This document shows, in pieces, positions 10,989 through 20,489 of a stretch of 64,000 bases of DNA. The translations under genes and the position numbers were made by a program. This DNA is from Salvia splendens (Eukaryota > Streptophyta > Magnoliopsida > Lamiales > Lamiaceae): the NCBI RefSeq assembly GCF_004379255.2, contig NC_056052.1, positions 11,711,708-11,775,707 on the forward strand, in the 5' to 3' direction. The notes beneath the pieces are model-generated. The model did not search any database. It was not told where the DNA came from and saw nothing but the letters and a program-made list of their open reading frames with translations. Positions within the stretch are counted from its first letter, which is position 1, and each line of letters starts with the position of its first letter.

Positions 10989-10990
<2 letters not shown>
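10883..10990 (-). repeat. Right terminal inverted repeat of ULP-MULE-1
   Basis: The reverse complement starts gggtgcattataatgataac and matches the left end at 1888 and, more closely, the left end of the second element at 22537 (cctataactaaatctggacc, gcgtggtctagattcaaac). It is followed directly by (TA)n. Confidence 0.8.

Positions 10991-11036
<46 letters not shown>
10991..11036. repeat. (TA)n microsatellite joint
   Basis: About 46 bases of alternating AT separate the end of ULP-MULE-1 from the start of Pack-A. Comparable tracts occur at 1869-1882, 14701-14716, 18010-18041, 19511-19553 and 22511-22535, that is, at the junctions between neighbouring elements in this region. Confidence 0.95.
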
Positions 11037-11040
<4 letters not shown>

Positions 11041-11264
11041 GTGATATATGACAAGTGCCCACTAACTACATAACTAGAGAACAAATTACAGCCACAAGAT
11101 TAAGAAAATCAAGGGCTAATATTAATACATGTAATTTTAGAATTTAAAGCAGAAATTAGTTCTCCCTCTCGCAAATTTACTCCACAATAACAAAGCGGGG
11201 GTATAATGGTCATTGACAGCTAAAATTAGGTTACGTCATTGCAAATTCAATTCTCAGCAGAAAC

Positions 11265-11410
11265 ATGGCTTTCTCTCAATCTCTGCAACCTCCATCGCTT
11301 GTTCGCTTACACAAATCTTCAACCCTAGTTCGATTCTCTTCCCTCCCTTGATCTTCCTCCTCTCTCTCCTTCCGGTTTCCACCACTAGTGGAGAGTCGAT
11401 AAGAAGATAG
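11265..11410 (+). pseudogene. Fragment resembling the 5' end of a plastid-targeted protein gene
   Basis: From the ATG at 11265 the frame reads MAFSQSLQPPSLVRLHKSST and on to a stop after about 29 residues. It is rich in Ser, Arg and Leu and lacks acidic residues, as chloroplast transit peptides do. The composition changes sharply from the AT-rich transposon end to CT-rich coding-like DNA. The parent gene cannot be named. The frame breaks at 11349 (TGA), so this is a captured, broken piece. Confidence 0.4.
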
Positions 11411-11643
11411 GTGTGTTGCGTCATATATTTATTACAATAGCAGAGGAATTTGTCTCTGTTATAATTTTGCTTGAAACAATTGTGTAGGACAAGTTCCCAT
11501 TTTTTATTAATAAAATGTCGTTGTAACATGTGTTCTCTTCTTCTGGTAAACTTATCAGTTACATCTCTATGACTATCATTATAATGAAAAAAAACACCAA
11601 TTAGCACTGTGAACACAAGCCACTGTTCTGAATTAGGTCTGAA

Positions 11644-11778
11644 TTATATGTAACTGGCTTGTACAATTTTCTTTCCTATATACTTACCCAAGAAATCATA
11701 TCCATTGAAGTAGAGAGCTTCTATTTCTGCTCTACAACCACTTTGAATCATTGCGGCTAGCTCTTCCTTGTACGTATC
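11644..11778 (-). pseudogene. SPO11 / topoisomerase VI A-type last-exon fragment
   Basis: On the minus strand a splice acceptor (tttttcacag) is followed by DTYKEELAAMIQSGCRAEIE, then ALYFNGYDFLGKYI, ending SYI and stop. The pattern EEl..M...g.kAEIeAL...g.dyL..y...K followed by a terminal Ile is that of the extreme C-terminus of SPO11/Top6A, the enzyme that makes meiotic double-strand breaks. The family assignment rests on this short end. Retention of the acceptor shows that genomic DNA, not mRNA, was copied. Most similar by eye to SPO11-1-like proteins. Confidence 0.7.
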
Positions 11779-11829
11779 CTGTGAAAAACGTGGCTCTCTT
11801 AGATGAAGAAAGCAAATAAAAATCACACA

Positions 11830-12505
11830 TTTGTATCATACTAATAATGATGTATTTTATTAACAACATTGAAGTAAAATTATGCTAATAGTGATGTGTT
11901 TTGTTAACAACAGTGAAGTAAAATCATGCTAATAGTGATGTGTTTTGTTAACAACAGTGAAGTAAAATCATTCTAATAGTGATGTATTTTATTAACAACA
12001 GTGAAGTAAATTCATTCTAATAGTGATGTATTTTGTTAACAACGGTGAAGTAAAATCATGCTAATAGTGATGTGTTTTATTAACAACAGTGAAGTAAAAT
12101 CATTCTAATAGTGATGTGTTTTGTTAACAACAGTGAAGTAAAATCATTGTAATAGTGATGTATTTTATTAATAACAGTGAAGTAAAATCATGCTAATAGT
12201 GATGTGTTTTGTTAACAACAGTGAAGTAAAATCGTTCTAATAGTGATGTATTTTATTAACAACAGTGAAGTATAATCATGCTAATAATGATGTGTTTTGT
12301 TAACAACAGTGAAGTAAAATCGTTCTAATAGTGATGTATTTTATTAACAACAGTGAAGTAAAATCATTTTAATAGTGTTGTGTTTTGTTAAAAACAGTGA
12401 AGTAAAATCATGCTAATAGCGATGTGTTTTATTAACAATCGTGAAGTAAAATCATTCTAATAGTGATGTATTTTATTAACAATAATGAAGTAAAATCATG
12501 CTAAT
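11830..12505 (+). repeat. 44-bp minisatellite array in Pack-A
   Basis: About 15 copies of GTGAAGTAAAATCATGCTAA followed by tagtgatgtgttttgttaacaaca. It is the same family as 20490-21345 in Pack-C, with variants of one or two bases per copy. There is no coding potential. Confidence 0.9.
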
Positions 12506-13084
12506 TTCCATCCTCTCCTGTTCTTCTATGGATTGATGGATGATCAATCCAAATTTCCATCTAATTGTCCAAAAACTAGAATGGCATCTTATAAAAATGT
12601 ATCCTTTCTTAAAAAGCATAGCCATCTAAATAATTTAAAGTAAAAAAAAACACAGAAATGTAAAAGATGCTTTGATAATTCATCATGTTTAATGAATATT
12701 GGTATTAGAATTGATTTGGATTATTGGAGTAAGATAAAATGGTGTGTTGCAAGCACATAATGCGGCAACAGCCTTCACTAAATGCATATGCATGTATAAT
12801 ATCAATCGAAAAAAAAAACAAATTTGAGTTTGGAATCACAACCTAACGTGAAATAGAAACCCAATTCAATTCATTAGCTAATGCATTATATAATTTATAT
12901 AATATAACCCATCAAATTCCATAATTTATATAATATAACCCATCAAATTCCAAAACTTCTCACCCCAAAATAAAAATCCTCGGTTAACATAGTAAACCAT
13001 CAACTTTCACTTTTGATGCACAAGCTAGCATAGTTCCATCCCTGATCATGTATCCAAACAAAGCTTAAGCAAAATAGAACAATT
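12506..13084. other. AT-rich spacer, no gene recognised
   Basis: Contains a perfect short repeat (tttatataatataacccatcaaattcc, twice, near 12890-12950) and otherwise unremarkable AT-rich DNA. Nothing coding was seen on either strand. Confidence 0.4.
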
Positions 13085-13510
13085 TCAACAATGTCATCAC
13101 TGTAGCAAAATATCAAAGAAACATCACTCTAACCCTGGAACACATCACTATAACCATATTTTTACTTCATTGTTAACAAAATACATCACTATAACCCTAA
13201 AGAAACATCACTCTAACCCTGGAACACATCACTATAACCATATTTTTACTTCACTATTGTTAATAAAATACATCACTATAACCATGTTTTTACTTCACTA
13301 TTGTTAATAAAATACATCACTATAGCAAAAAAATCACAAGAAACATCACTCTAACCCTGGAACACATCACTATAACCATATTTTTACTTCACTATTGTTA
13401 ATAAAATACATCACTATAGCAAAAAAATCACTATAACCATCACTTAAACGTGGAACACATCACTATAACCATGTTTTTCTTCACTGCTGTTAACAAAATA
13501 CATCACTATA
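13085..13510 (-). repeat. Inverted relative of the 44-bp minisatellite
   Basis: Repeats of ctaaccctggaacacatcac, tataaccatatttttacttcac and tattgttaataaaatacatc. These are the reverse complement in type of the array at 11830-12505 (gtgaagtaaaa / gatgtattttgttaac), so Pack-A also has repeat arms facing each other. It runs directly into the BIR-type fragment. Confidence 0.8.
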
Positions 13511-13516
13511 GCTTAT

Positions 13517-13921
13517 GAGCACGATAAGCTCAACTCGTGGAACTTCGCCAACAGCTACATCGGTTTCATCTGCCGATTCATCGGCGTCTCATGCTGGAAT
13601 GACCGTGAGAACCGCCTAATCAGCCTCGAGCTCCGCGATTTTGCCCTCGCCGGAGCTATTCCTGCTTCCCTGCAGTTTTGTGAGAGTTTCCAAACGCTCG
13701 ATCTATCTGGAGACTCCATCTCCGGTCCGATCCCCCCGGAAATATGCAGATGGCTGCCGTATCTCACCACTCTCAACCTCTCGCGAAAAGCTTTGACCGG
13801 TCAAATCCTGGAGGATCTCGCCAATTGCTCCTATTTGAACACTCTGATTTTGGATGACAACAAGCTATCGGGGAGTATTCCGTACAAATTCTCGAATCTG
13901 CAGAGAATGAAGATCACGTAA
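13517..13921 (+). pseudogene. BIR-type LRR receptor-like kinase ectodomain fragment
   Basis: An open frame of 134 codons reads the N-terminal cap and LRRs of a BAK1-interacting receptor (BIR)-like protein: KLNSWNFANSYIGF, then GVSCWNDRENRLISLELRD, SLDLSG-type repeats (TLDLSGDSISGPIPPEICRW, TLNLSRKALTGQI) and LILDDNKLSGSIP. It stops at TAA 13919 as it leaves the homology. BIR proteins are plasma-membrane pseudokinases that hold BAK1 inactive. The signal peptide, transmembrane segment and kinase are missing. The frame is intact within the piece but has no start codon. The conserved LxxLxLSxNxLxG pattern is altered in one repeat (NLSRKALTG). Likely captured cargo of Pack-A. Confidence 0.85.
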
Positions 13922-14064
13922 CATGGATAGAGAATGAAGAGAGATTACAAGAAAATAATCATTAGCCATAACAATCGAATTAATTCTCGAATTAAACGGG
14001 AAAAGCCGGCTACAGAACCAATCAATTACAGAACTGCAGAATTCGGAAACAAAGTTAGAGATAC

Positions 14065-14382
14065 CAGCGACAGATAGCAAATTGAGAGGTGGATTGTTGA
14101 TCGAGACAACGGCGACGCGGGGGCGGACGCAGAAATGAGCATTAATAAGGGCTATACATTTAAAATATTATTTGAAAACAATTTTCTATGTGATTTAAAT
14201 TACTAAAGGGCTTTAGTATAATTATATGTATAAATTATGAAAAAAATATAAAACTTTATAAAAGAAAAAATTAAAAATATAAATTCATTAGGGGCTAAAG
14301 CCCTACCCTCTCTCCACATGTGTCCGCCCTTGGCGACGCCGTCGGATCTGACCTCCACCACCGTTTTAGCAAGTATTGTCAT
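14065..14382 (-). pseudogene. Peroxisomal multifunctional protein (MFP/AIM1-type) first-exon fragment, split by a MITE
   Basis: When the hAT insertion at 14119-14331 and one copy of its 8-bp duplication are skipped, the minus strand reads TVVEVRSDGVAVVSINNPPL followed by NLLSVAG. It is preceded by an ATG at 14380-14382 and followed by a GT that could be the first intron's donor (gtatct at 14064). The G.VA.i.i.nPP.N pattern is the N-terminus of the enoyl-CoA hydratase half of plant MFP2/AIM1, which work in fatty-acid beta-oxidation. Only this exon is present. The identification rests on about 27 residues. Confidence 0.65.
14119..14331. mobile_element. hAT-type MITE inserted in the captured MFP exon
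   Basis: This 213-bp element is bounded by GGCGACGC on both sides (14111-14118 and 14332-14339), a perfect 8-bp duplication. The ends are gggggcggacgcagaa and, inverted, aagggcggacacatg, sharing gggcggac. It lacks the CAGTGGCGG ends of the other two hAT elements in the window, so it is a different subfamily. It is AT-rich inside, with no protein. Confidence 0.8.
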
Positions 14383-15074
14383 TGCTCCGGCGATGAGTAG
14401 AAAAATAATTGACTTGTATCGTAAAAAGATTCCGAGTTTGGCGATTCCACCACCAAATAATTTCACGCCGATGAGTAGAAAAATAAATTCATGTTTTCAT
14501 TTGAAGTAAAAACATCAGTGAAGGAGACGGTTTGAGTTGAATATGGTTTCCAAAAATGTCCTTGTTAATTACTTTTTGTTTAAAACATGTAAAAATAGCT
14601 AAGTCATAAAATCAATTTGGAGTATTAAGATGTGTGGCTGAGATTTGTTCTCTAGTTATACACTTAATATTAGTTATACTTTGATCATCTCTCTCTCTCT
14701 CTATATATATATATAGATAGAGTAGTGATCTAGGGCAAGTGCCCATTAAGTACATAACTAGAGAACAAATCACAGACACAAGATCAAAAAAATCAAGGGC
14801 TAGTATTAATACATGTGATTTTTGAATTTAAAGGAGAATCAGTTCACTCTTATCACAAATTTACTTCACTATAACAAGACAGGGGTATAATGGTCACTTC
14901 ACAGACAAAATTAGGGTAGAAAGTAAAATGCTCTCATTTGAAAATTAATCTCGTCGCGCGATTCAACCTTCTCTTCTCTCTTCTGCAAAATTCGCGCAAA
15001 TCAACCTTCTCGTCGTCGTCGCCGTCACGTTCTGCAGGAATCGGACGCTGAATTGGAGGAAAAAGGCGTCGCTG

Positions 15075-15335
15075 ATGGTGGAATTGGATGCTAGAGATGA
15101 GCGAATCCAGGTTTTGGAAAGGATTGTGGAGGAATTAGAATCGGAAGATTTGACGGAGGAGGAAATGCAGAGGTGCTTGGATGAGAATGAGAGGGTGATT
15201 AGGGAGATCGGCGGTGGAAGGAGGTGGATGGTCACAACCATTGCCACTGCTGCTGCTGTCATATTCTACGTCCATGCTCACAGAAATCATAAATTTTTGT
15301 TGATTAGAGTTTCAGTTTTGGATAATTGTTGCTAA
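15075..15335 (+). CDS. Unidentified acidic, coiled-coil-like fragment
   Basis: The 86-codon frame begins MVELDARDERIQVLERIVEE and continues with a Glu-rich heptad-like stretch (LTEEEMQRCLDENERVIREI). After GGGRRWM it turns hydrophobic (TTIATAAAVIFYVHA), which may be a membrane segment or read-through of an intron. The GC-richer leader from 14940 looks like a plant 5' UTR, and the frame is open upstream of the ATG to about 15037. I do not recognise the family. Given its position inside Pack-B it is probably a captured 5' exon rather than a working gene. Confidence 0.4.
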   Translation: MVELDARDERIQVLERIVEELESEDLTEEEMQRCLDENERVIREIGGGRRWMVTTIATAAAVIFYVHAHRNHKFLLIRVSVLDNCC

Positions 15336-15495
15336 ATAATGCACTTAATTTGCTTCAATTTTGTGTTTGCTGCATTGGGATTTATTTTTGATCACTACTA
15401 TTATGAGAATTTGATGTCTTGGATCTTGATGGTGCTTGAGTTTGGAATTAAATCACTTGCCATATTTATGTGTTGTTCTTTGTGTTAGGACCTTT

Positions 15496-15659
<164 letters not shown>

Positions 15660-15819
15660 TTTGGTTCATCAGAATATATCCAATTACAAATTTCTCTATT
15701 GGCATTGGTAAAACTATTTGTTTACAAGCAATAAAACTTGTTATACTTTCACATTCTCAAGTTAATTGAGGCGCTTCTTATTAATTTTAAAAAAATGTGT
15801 TTAGTCAAGAAAAATAAAA

Positions 15820-16915
15820 GTAATTCACTCTAGCATTGGAACACATCACTCTAAGCATGTACTTACTTCACTGATGTTAACAAAATAGATCACTATAAGA
15901 AAATATCACAGACACTTCACTCTAACCGTGGAACACATCACTCTAACCATGTATTTACTTCACTGATGTTATCAAAATAGATCACTATAAGAAAATATAA
16001 CAGACACTTCACTCTAACCTTGGAACACACCACTCTAAGCATGTACTTACTTCACTGATGTTAACAAAATAGATCACTATAAGAAAATATCACAGATACT
16101 TCACTCTAACCGTGTAACACATCATGCTAAGCATGTACTTACTTCACTGATGTTAACAAAATAGATCACTATAAGAAAATAACATAGAGACTTCACTCTA
16201 ACCGTGGAACACATCACTCTAACCATGTATTTACTTCACTGATGTTAACAAAATAGATCACTATAAGAAAATATCACAGACACTTCACTCTAACCTTGGA
16301 ACACATCAGTCTAAGCATGTACTTACTTTACTGATGTCAACAAAACAGATCAATATAAGAAAATATCATAGACATTTCACTCTAACCGTGGAACACATCA
16401 CTCTAACCATGTATTTACTTCACTGATGTTAACAAAATTGATCACTACAAGAAAATATCACAGATACTTCACTCTAACCTTGGAACACATCACTCTAAGC
16501 ATGTATTTACTTCACTGATGTTAACAAAATAGATCACTATAAGAAAATATCACAGACACTTCACTCTAACCTTGGAACACATCACTCTAAGCATGTATTT
16601 ACTTCACTGATGTGAACAAAATAGATCACTATAAGAAAATATCACAGAAACATCACTCTAACCGTGGAACACATCACTCTAAGCATGTTTTTACTTCACT
16701 CGTGTGAACAAAATAGATCACTATAAGAAAATATAACAGACACTTCACTATAACCTTGGAACACATCACTCTAAGCATGTTTTTAATTCAATGGTGTGAA
16801 CAAAATAGATCACTATAAGAAAATATCACAAAAACACCATTCTAACCTTGGAACACAGCACTCTAACCATGTATTTACTTAACAAATATTAACAAAATAG
16901 ATCACCATAAGAAAA
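15820..16915 (-). repeat. 92-bp minisatellite array in Pack-B
   Basis: About 12 copies of a 92-bp unit: cacttcactctaaccttgg, aacacatcactctaagcatg, tatttacttcactgatgtta, acaaaatagatcactataag, aaaatatcacaga. The half-units resemble the reverse complement of the 44-bp repeat in Pack-A and Pack-C (acttcac..gttaacaaaa), so the 92-bp unit probably arose as a dimer. Spacing was measured between 16562 and 16654. Confidence 0.85.
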
Positions 16916-17532
16916 TATATAAATTATGAGGGAAGACTATTACTTCTAAAATAGATCACACTATTGCTTCTAAAATATTGTGAAAACACGCGGCTTTTTG
17001 TTCCATTTAAGAACGCCAGCTAGTGTTGTGAAGAATATAAATAATTTCATAAAACCTTGTTTTGATTATGCAAATTAAGGGTGTTCGGTTTGGTAAATTA
17101 GACGTATAGTATAACCAATTTTTTGTCTATGAATAAAATTTAGTCTCATGATATGAACAATCATGTGTCCTTGTGCTTAGTTCGATTAGTTTAGACAAGA
17201 TTAATTTAGCATTTGATGTTTGATGTGTTGTTTGATACATCATTTACTATGAATGTTGGCACTTATATGACGAAATCAATTTTAAGGCAAGTAAATTTGG
17301 ACTATCGTTTACACGTATTATAAACTCCCCCGATAAAATCAATTTCAAGTCAACTAATTCTGGAGTCTGGACTATTTTAATGTTGAATAATCTAAACATT
17401 ATCAATTAACACGGCTTAATATTGAGATTTTTCGGAGCTAATAATCAGCAAAATCATAAATTAAACCTCCCCAAAATAGGGATAAATAATTACTCCCCAT
17501 TCAATACACGGAAGGTTGATTGTAGTTTCACA
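16916..17532. other. AT-rich spacer, no gene
   Basis: Unique AT-rich sequence. No coding, tRNA or repeat signature is recognised. From about 17420 the GC content begins to rise towards the signal-peptide-like fragment. Confidence 0.4.
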
Positions 17533-17808
17533 TCAATAACCCAAGTCAAGGATAAGGAAGGAATCGCCACCGCCGCCGGATCCGGCGAGAGGAGGGGGCA
17601 GACCGACGATTCTCTCCGGCAAGTCATGTACTTGAATTGCTGGGGGCAGAGTTGACCGCTGGAATCCCCACTCCTCTCCGCTGGGATCCTCCTCTCGCAC
17701 AAGGGCGGCGCCGGCGAGGGAGCGGCGGGTGGTGTTGAGCTCGGCAGCGGAGGCTGGGGAGAGGAGGAGGAGAGGGGAGAGGAAAAGGGGTGTGAATAGA
17801 AGCCCCAT
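17533..17808 (-). CDS. Unidentified fragment beginning with a signal peptide
   Basis: The minus-strand frame starts MGLLFTPLFLSPLLLLSPAS and then AELNTTRRSLAG. This is a convincing secretory signal with a likely cleavage after the Ala-rich SPASA. The following 60 residues are Pro/Gly-rich and may be read-through into a second captured piece (the GSGGGG part). It is GC-rich against AT-rich surroundings, as captured exons are. No family is recognised. The right subterminal repeat of Pack-B starts at about 17835. Confidence 0.35.
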   Translation of the reverse strand: MGLLFTPLFLSPLLLLSPASAAELNTTRRSLAGAALVREEDPSGEEWGFQRSTLPPAIQVHDLPERIVGLPPPLAGSGGGGDSFLILDLGY

Positions 17809-18006
17809 TTTTTCTGAAATTAGAGTTGGAAATTTGAAGGAGACGGTTGGAGTTGAATATGGTTTCCAAAAACGCCCTTGTTAATTACTTTTTATTTAAA
17901 ACATGTAAAAATAGCTAAGCCATAAAATTAATTTGGAATATTAAGATGTGTGGCTGAAATTTGTTCTCTAGTTATACAGTTAAAATTAGTTATACTTTGA
18001 TCATCT

Positions 18007-18041
<35 letters not shown>

Positions 18042-18044
<3 letters not shown>

Positions 18045-19508
18045 ATGTATTCATTTCCTTTTCCTATATTTCCTCATATTTCCTTCTTAATATCAGCCAT
18101 TAGATTAGAGAAATGGACGGTCAAGATCAACATTGGGTAATTAATCCCATGTTGCATTATTGGTCCTATTTTGTGCATTATGAGGGTAGAATAGTAATCT
18201 AATAATGGCTGTAACATTAATAATGAATTGTAAACCGCTACGAATAATGCACCACATGGTAACGAGTAATGCATATAATTGACTATATAATGCACAATTT
18301 GTGAAATGCAATGCATACGAACAAGATGTGTTGTGTTATGAAGTTTGACACACGTTTCTTGTTTCCCCTAAGGGTTTAATAAGCTTAGGGGCTGGGGTAT
18401 AGTATGTACGCATTAATAACAAATTATAAAACGATACGAATAATTCACCAAATTGTCACGAGTAATGGATGTTATTAACTATATAATGCACAATATGTTA
18501 ACTGCAATGCATATGAATAAGATGTACCATGTTATGATGTTTGACACACGTTTCTTGTTTCCCCTAAGGGTTTAATAAGCTTAGGGGCTAGGGTATAGTA
18601 CGTAGACATTACTAAATGCACGTATGTAATCTTCACTGCGTTGATTAACCCATATACACAATACCTCTAATAATGCATAATATACTCAGATAATGACAAT
18701 TAACAGCTACATAATGCACTACCTAAACCAAATAATGCACATACGTATATTCCAATAACAACAATTTGTTAGTAATGTCTACGTACTATACTCTAGCCCC
18801 TAAGCTTATTAAACCCTTAGGGGAAACAAGAAACGTGTGTCAAACATCATAACATGGTACATCTTATTCGTATGCATTGCAGTTCACATATTGTGCATTA
18901 TATAGTTAAATAACATCCATTACTCGTGACAATTTGGTGAATTATTCGTATCGTTTTATAATTTGTTATTAATGCGTACGTACTATACCCTAGCCCCTAA
19001 GCTTATTAAACCCTTAGGGGAAACAAGAAACGTGTGTCAAACATCATAACACAGCACATCTTGTTCGTATGCATTGCAGTTCACAAATTGTGCATTATAT
19101 AGTCAATTATATCCATTACTCGTTACCATGCGGTGCAGTATTCGTAGCAGTTTACAATTCATTATTAATGTGTACGTACTAAACCCTAGCCCCTAAACTT
19201 ATTAAACCCTTAGGAGAAATAAGGACCGTGTGCCAAATAACGAAACATTGTAGTTCACATATTGTGCATTATATAGTCAATTATATCCATTACTCGTTAC
19301 CATGTGGTGCATTATTCGCAGATACCAAAATGTGGCAGTTACTTTTCCGTCAAATGTCAATAATAACCCTGTAATGCATACAACCACCTTCTATAATGCA
19401 ACACGAAACCAGATTTATAGAATCAATCTGATCCGTTGATGCCTTAGATCTAACGCGTAATATTAAGAAGGAAAAAGGATCTAAGAGGTGAAAAGGAGAA
19501 TAAGACTC

Positions 19509-19510
<2 letters not shown>
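18042..19510. mobile_element. Palindromic (foldback-like) TIR element
   Basis: The ends are inverted: the left end has tctttcctt-like ccttttcctatatttcc and ttccttcttaatat, and the right end, reverse-complemented, has ctccttttcacctc and ttccttcttaatatt. (TA)n lies on both sides. Inside, a block of roughly 190 bp recurs, containing cccctaagggtttaataagc, ttaggggct and gcattatatagt. Two copies (near 18360 and 18565) run one way and three (near 18800, 18995 and 19190) run the other. The core ccccTAAG..CTTAgggg is itself palindromic. There is no protein. The whole could fold into a long hairpin with its centre near 18700. Confidence 0.7.
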
Positions 19511-19558
<48 letters not shown>

Positions 19559-19726
19559 GTGATCTATGGCAAATGCCCCTTAACCAAATAACTAGAGAAC
19601 AAATCATAGCCACAAGATCAAAAAAATCAAGGGTTAGTATTAATTTTTGAATTTAATGAGATTTTAGTTCCCCCAATCACAAATTTACTCCATAATAACA
19701 ATGCAGGGGTATTATGGTCATTGACG

Positions 19727-19945
19727 GCAGCTAGATCCTTGGTGAGAGGCCACTCGATCTCGTCGGAGACGGCGATGGTGTTGTCGCCCTGGCGGAGGCG
19801 GATGATCTGGAGATCTCCGGCGGCGAGCTCGACTGAGTAGTGCGTGTCGATCAGGTGGACGATTGCGCCGGGGATGGTGAAGTAGGAATCCTCGGCGGAG
19901 TCGGGCGGCGCGGAGGGGGAGTAGCCTTCGCTGCACGGTGAGTTT
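19727..19945 (-). pseudogene. ERD7 / senescence-associated protein N-terminal fragment
   Basis: The minus strand reads SAPPDSAEDSYFTIPGAIVH and LIDTHYSVELAAGDLQIIRL, then RQGDNTIAV and DEIEWPLTKDLAAV. This is the conserved N-terminal block of the plant senescence/dehydration-associated (ERD7-like) family, which has been linked to membrane-lipid responses in cold and drought. Compared with the family, a short piece is missing between NTIAV and DEIEW (usually a few residues including LARVGD). The C-terminal senescence domain is absent. It is a GC-rich island in AT-rich DNA and continues upstream into an intron-like tract at 19946. Confidence 0.85.
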
Positions 19946-20068
19946 TCCGCAAAAGAAATTATTTGATGGAGAAGAATATGCAATTTCAATGTTGCTTTGT
20001 CGATTTGGGGAAATTCAAATTTTGTGTGCAAAATTAGACAACAGAGATCACCTCATCATTGAACTCAC

Positions 20069-20224
20069 CGGAGGGCCGTCGCGCGGTGCCTGAGGAATGA
20101 ATTTGCAGTCGCCGGCGCCGCCAAAGCACCTGCCGTGGTAAACGCACTGCAGCCTTCCCCACTGATCAATCCTCCATTCCGAAAGAGGCGCCAATCGATG
20201 AGGGCAACTATCATCAAACACCTT
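20069..20224 (-). pseudogene. Rieske-domain fragment of a PTC52 / ACD1-like oxygenase
   Basis: The minus strand reads [40 protein letters not shown] and [12 protein letters not shown], followed at once by a splice donor (gtgagt at 20068). CPH and CVYH are the two pairs that bind the 2Fe-2S cluster in Rieske oxygenases. The surrounding words fit the plastid PTC52/ACD1-like branch better than PAO itself. Two usually invariant Gly/Trp positions are changed (SEW for SEG, HGR for HGW). It is a single exon piece, with intron sequence retained, and the catalytic mononuclear iron domain is absent. Confidence 0.85.
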
Positions 20225-20489
20225 CCACGCATATTATTAGAAAAAATAATTCGACAATTCGTGTCCATGTTTACTTCTCTGAATTACTCATTTTCCTTTT
20301 TGATGGTGATAAATTAAATTTACATAATATTAACTATTCGAAGAATTATACTTTAATGTAACACTTCCTATTTATTCAATTCACAAAAATACGTAGTAAA
20401 TTAAATTACTTTATGTTATGGAATAAATTAGTTTCTTAAAGAGCCGTTAATAGTTATGCATTTACAATTCCTACACCAAATGCTAAAAG
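20225..20489. other. AT-rich, no gene
   Basis: Probably intron or flanking sequence copied together with the Rieske exon, then transposon DNA. No feature is recognised. Confidence 0.35.

Larger units (their letters stand above)
1888..10990. mobile_element. 9.1-kb Mutator-like element with Ulp1 and FAR1 fragments (ULP-MULE-1)
   Basis: The two ends form inverted repeats of roughly 90-100 bp (1888-1985 and 10883-10990). They share the phrases gcattataatgataaccc, ataactaaatct and ccacacattttt. Both ends abut (TA)n tracts, so the target duplication cannot be read. Inside are fragments of a Ulp1-like cysteine protease and of a FAR1-type DNA-binding domain. This pairing is known from plant MULEs that carry ULP-like genes. 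No MURA transposase core is recognised. Most of the body is 42-bp minisatellite: orientation TATCATTTTATC in the left part and GATAAAATGATA in the right part. The assignment to Mutator is inference from the cargo and long TIRs. Confidence 0.7.
11037..14691. mobile_element. Pack-A: TIR element carrying at least four host gene fragments
   Basis: The left end reads agtagtgata..gacaagtgccca..ataactagagaacaaat. The right end, reverse-complemented, reads gatgatcaaag..ataactagagaacaaat..cagccacacatc, so the ends form an imperfect inverted repeat of about 70 bp. The left 200 bp matches Pack-B and Pack-C, and the right 180 bp matches Pack-B closely (14515-14700 against 17835-18015). No transposase is present. 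The cargo is a plastid-type N-terminus, a SPO11 3' exon, a BIR-type LRR ectodomain and an MFP 5' exon. The structure fits a Pack-type non-autonomous TIR element; superfamily uncertain. Confidence 0.7.

Noticed and set aside
11830..12505. CRISPR-like array
   Set aside because: Units are contiguous 44-bp copies with no unique spacers, and the DNA is from a plant. The same holds for 15820-16915 and 20490-21345.
18042..19510. Centromeric or telomeric satellite
   Set aside because: Copies face each other in a short bounded element with inverted ends, and there is no long head-to-tail array or telomere motif.
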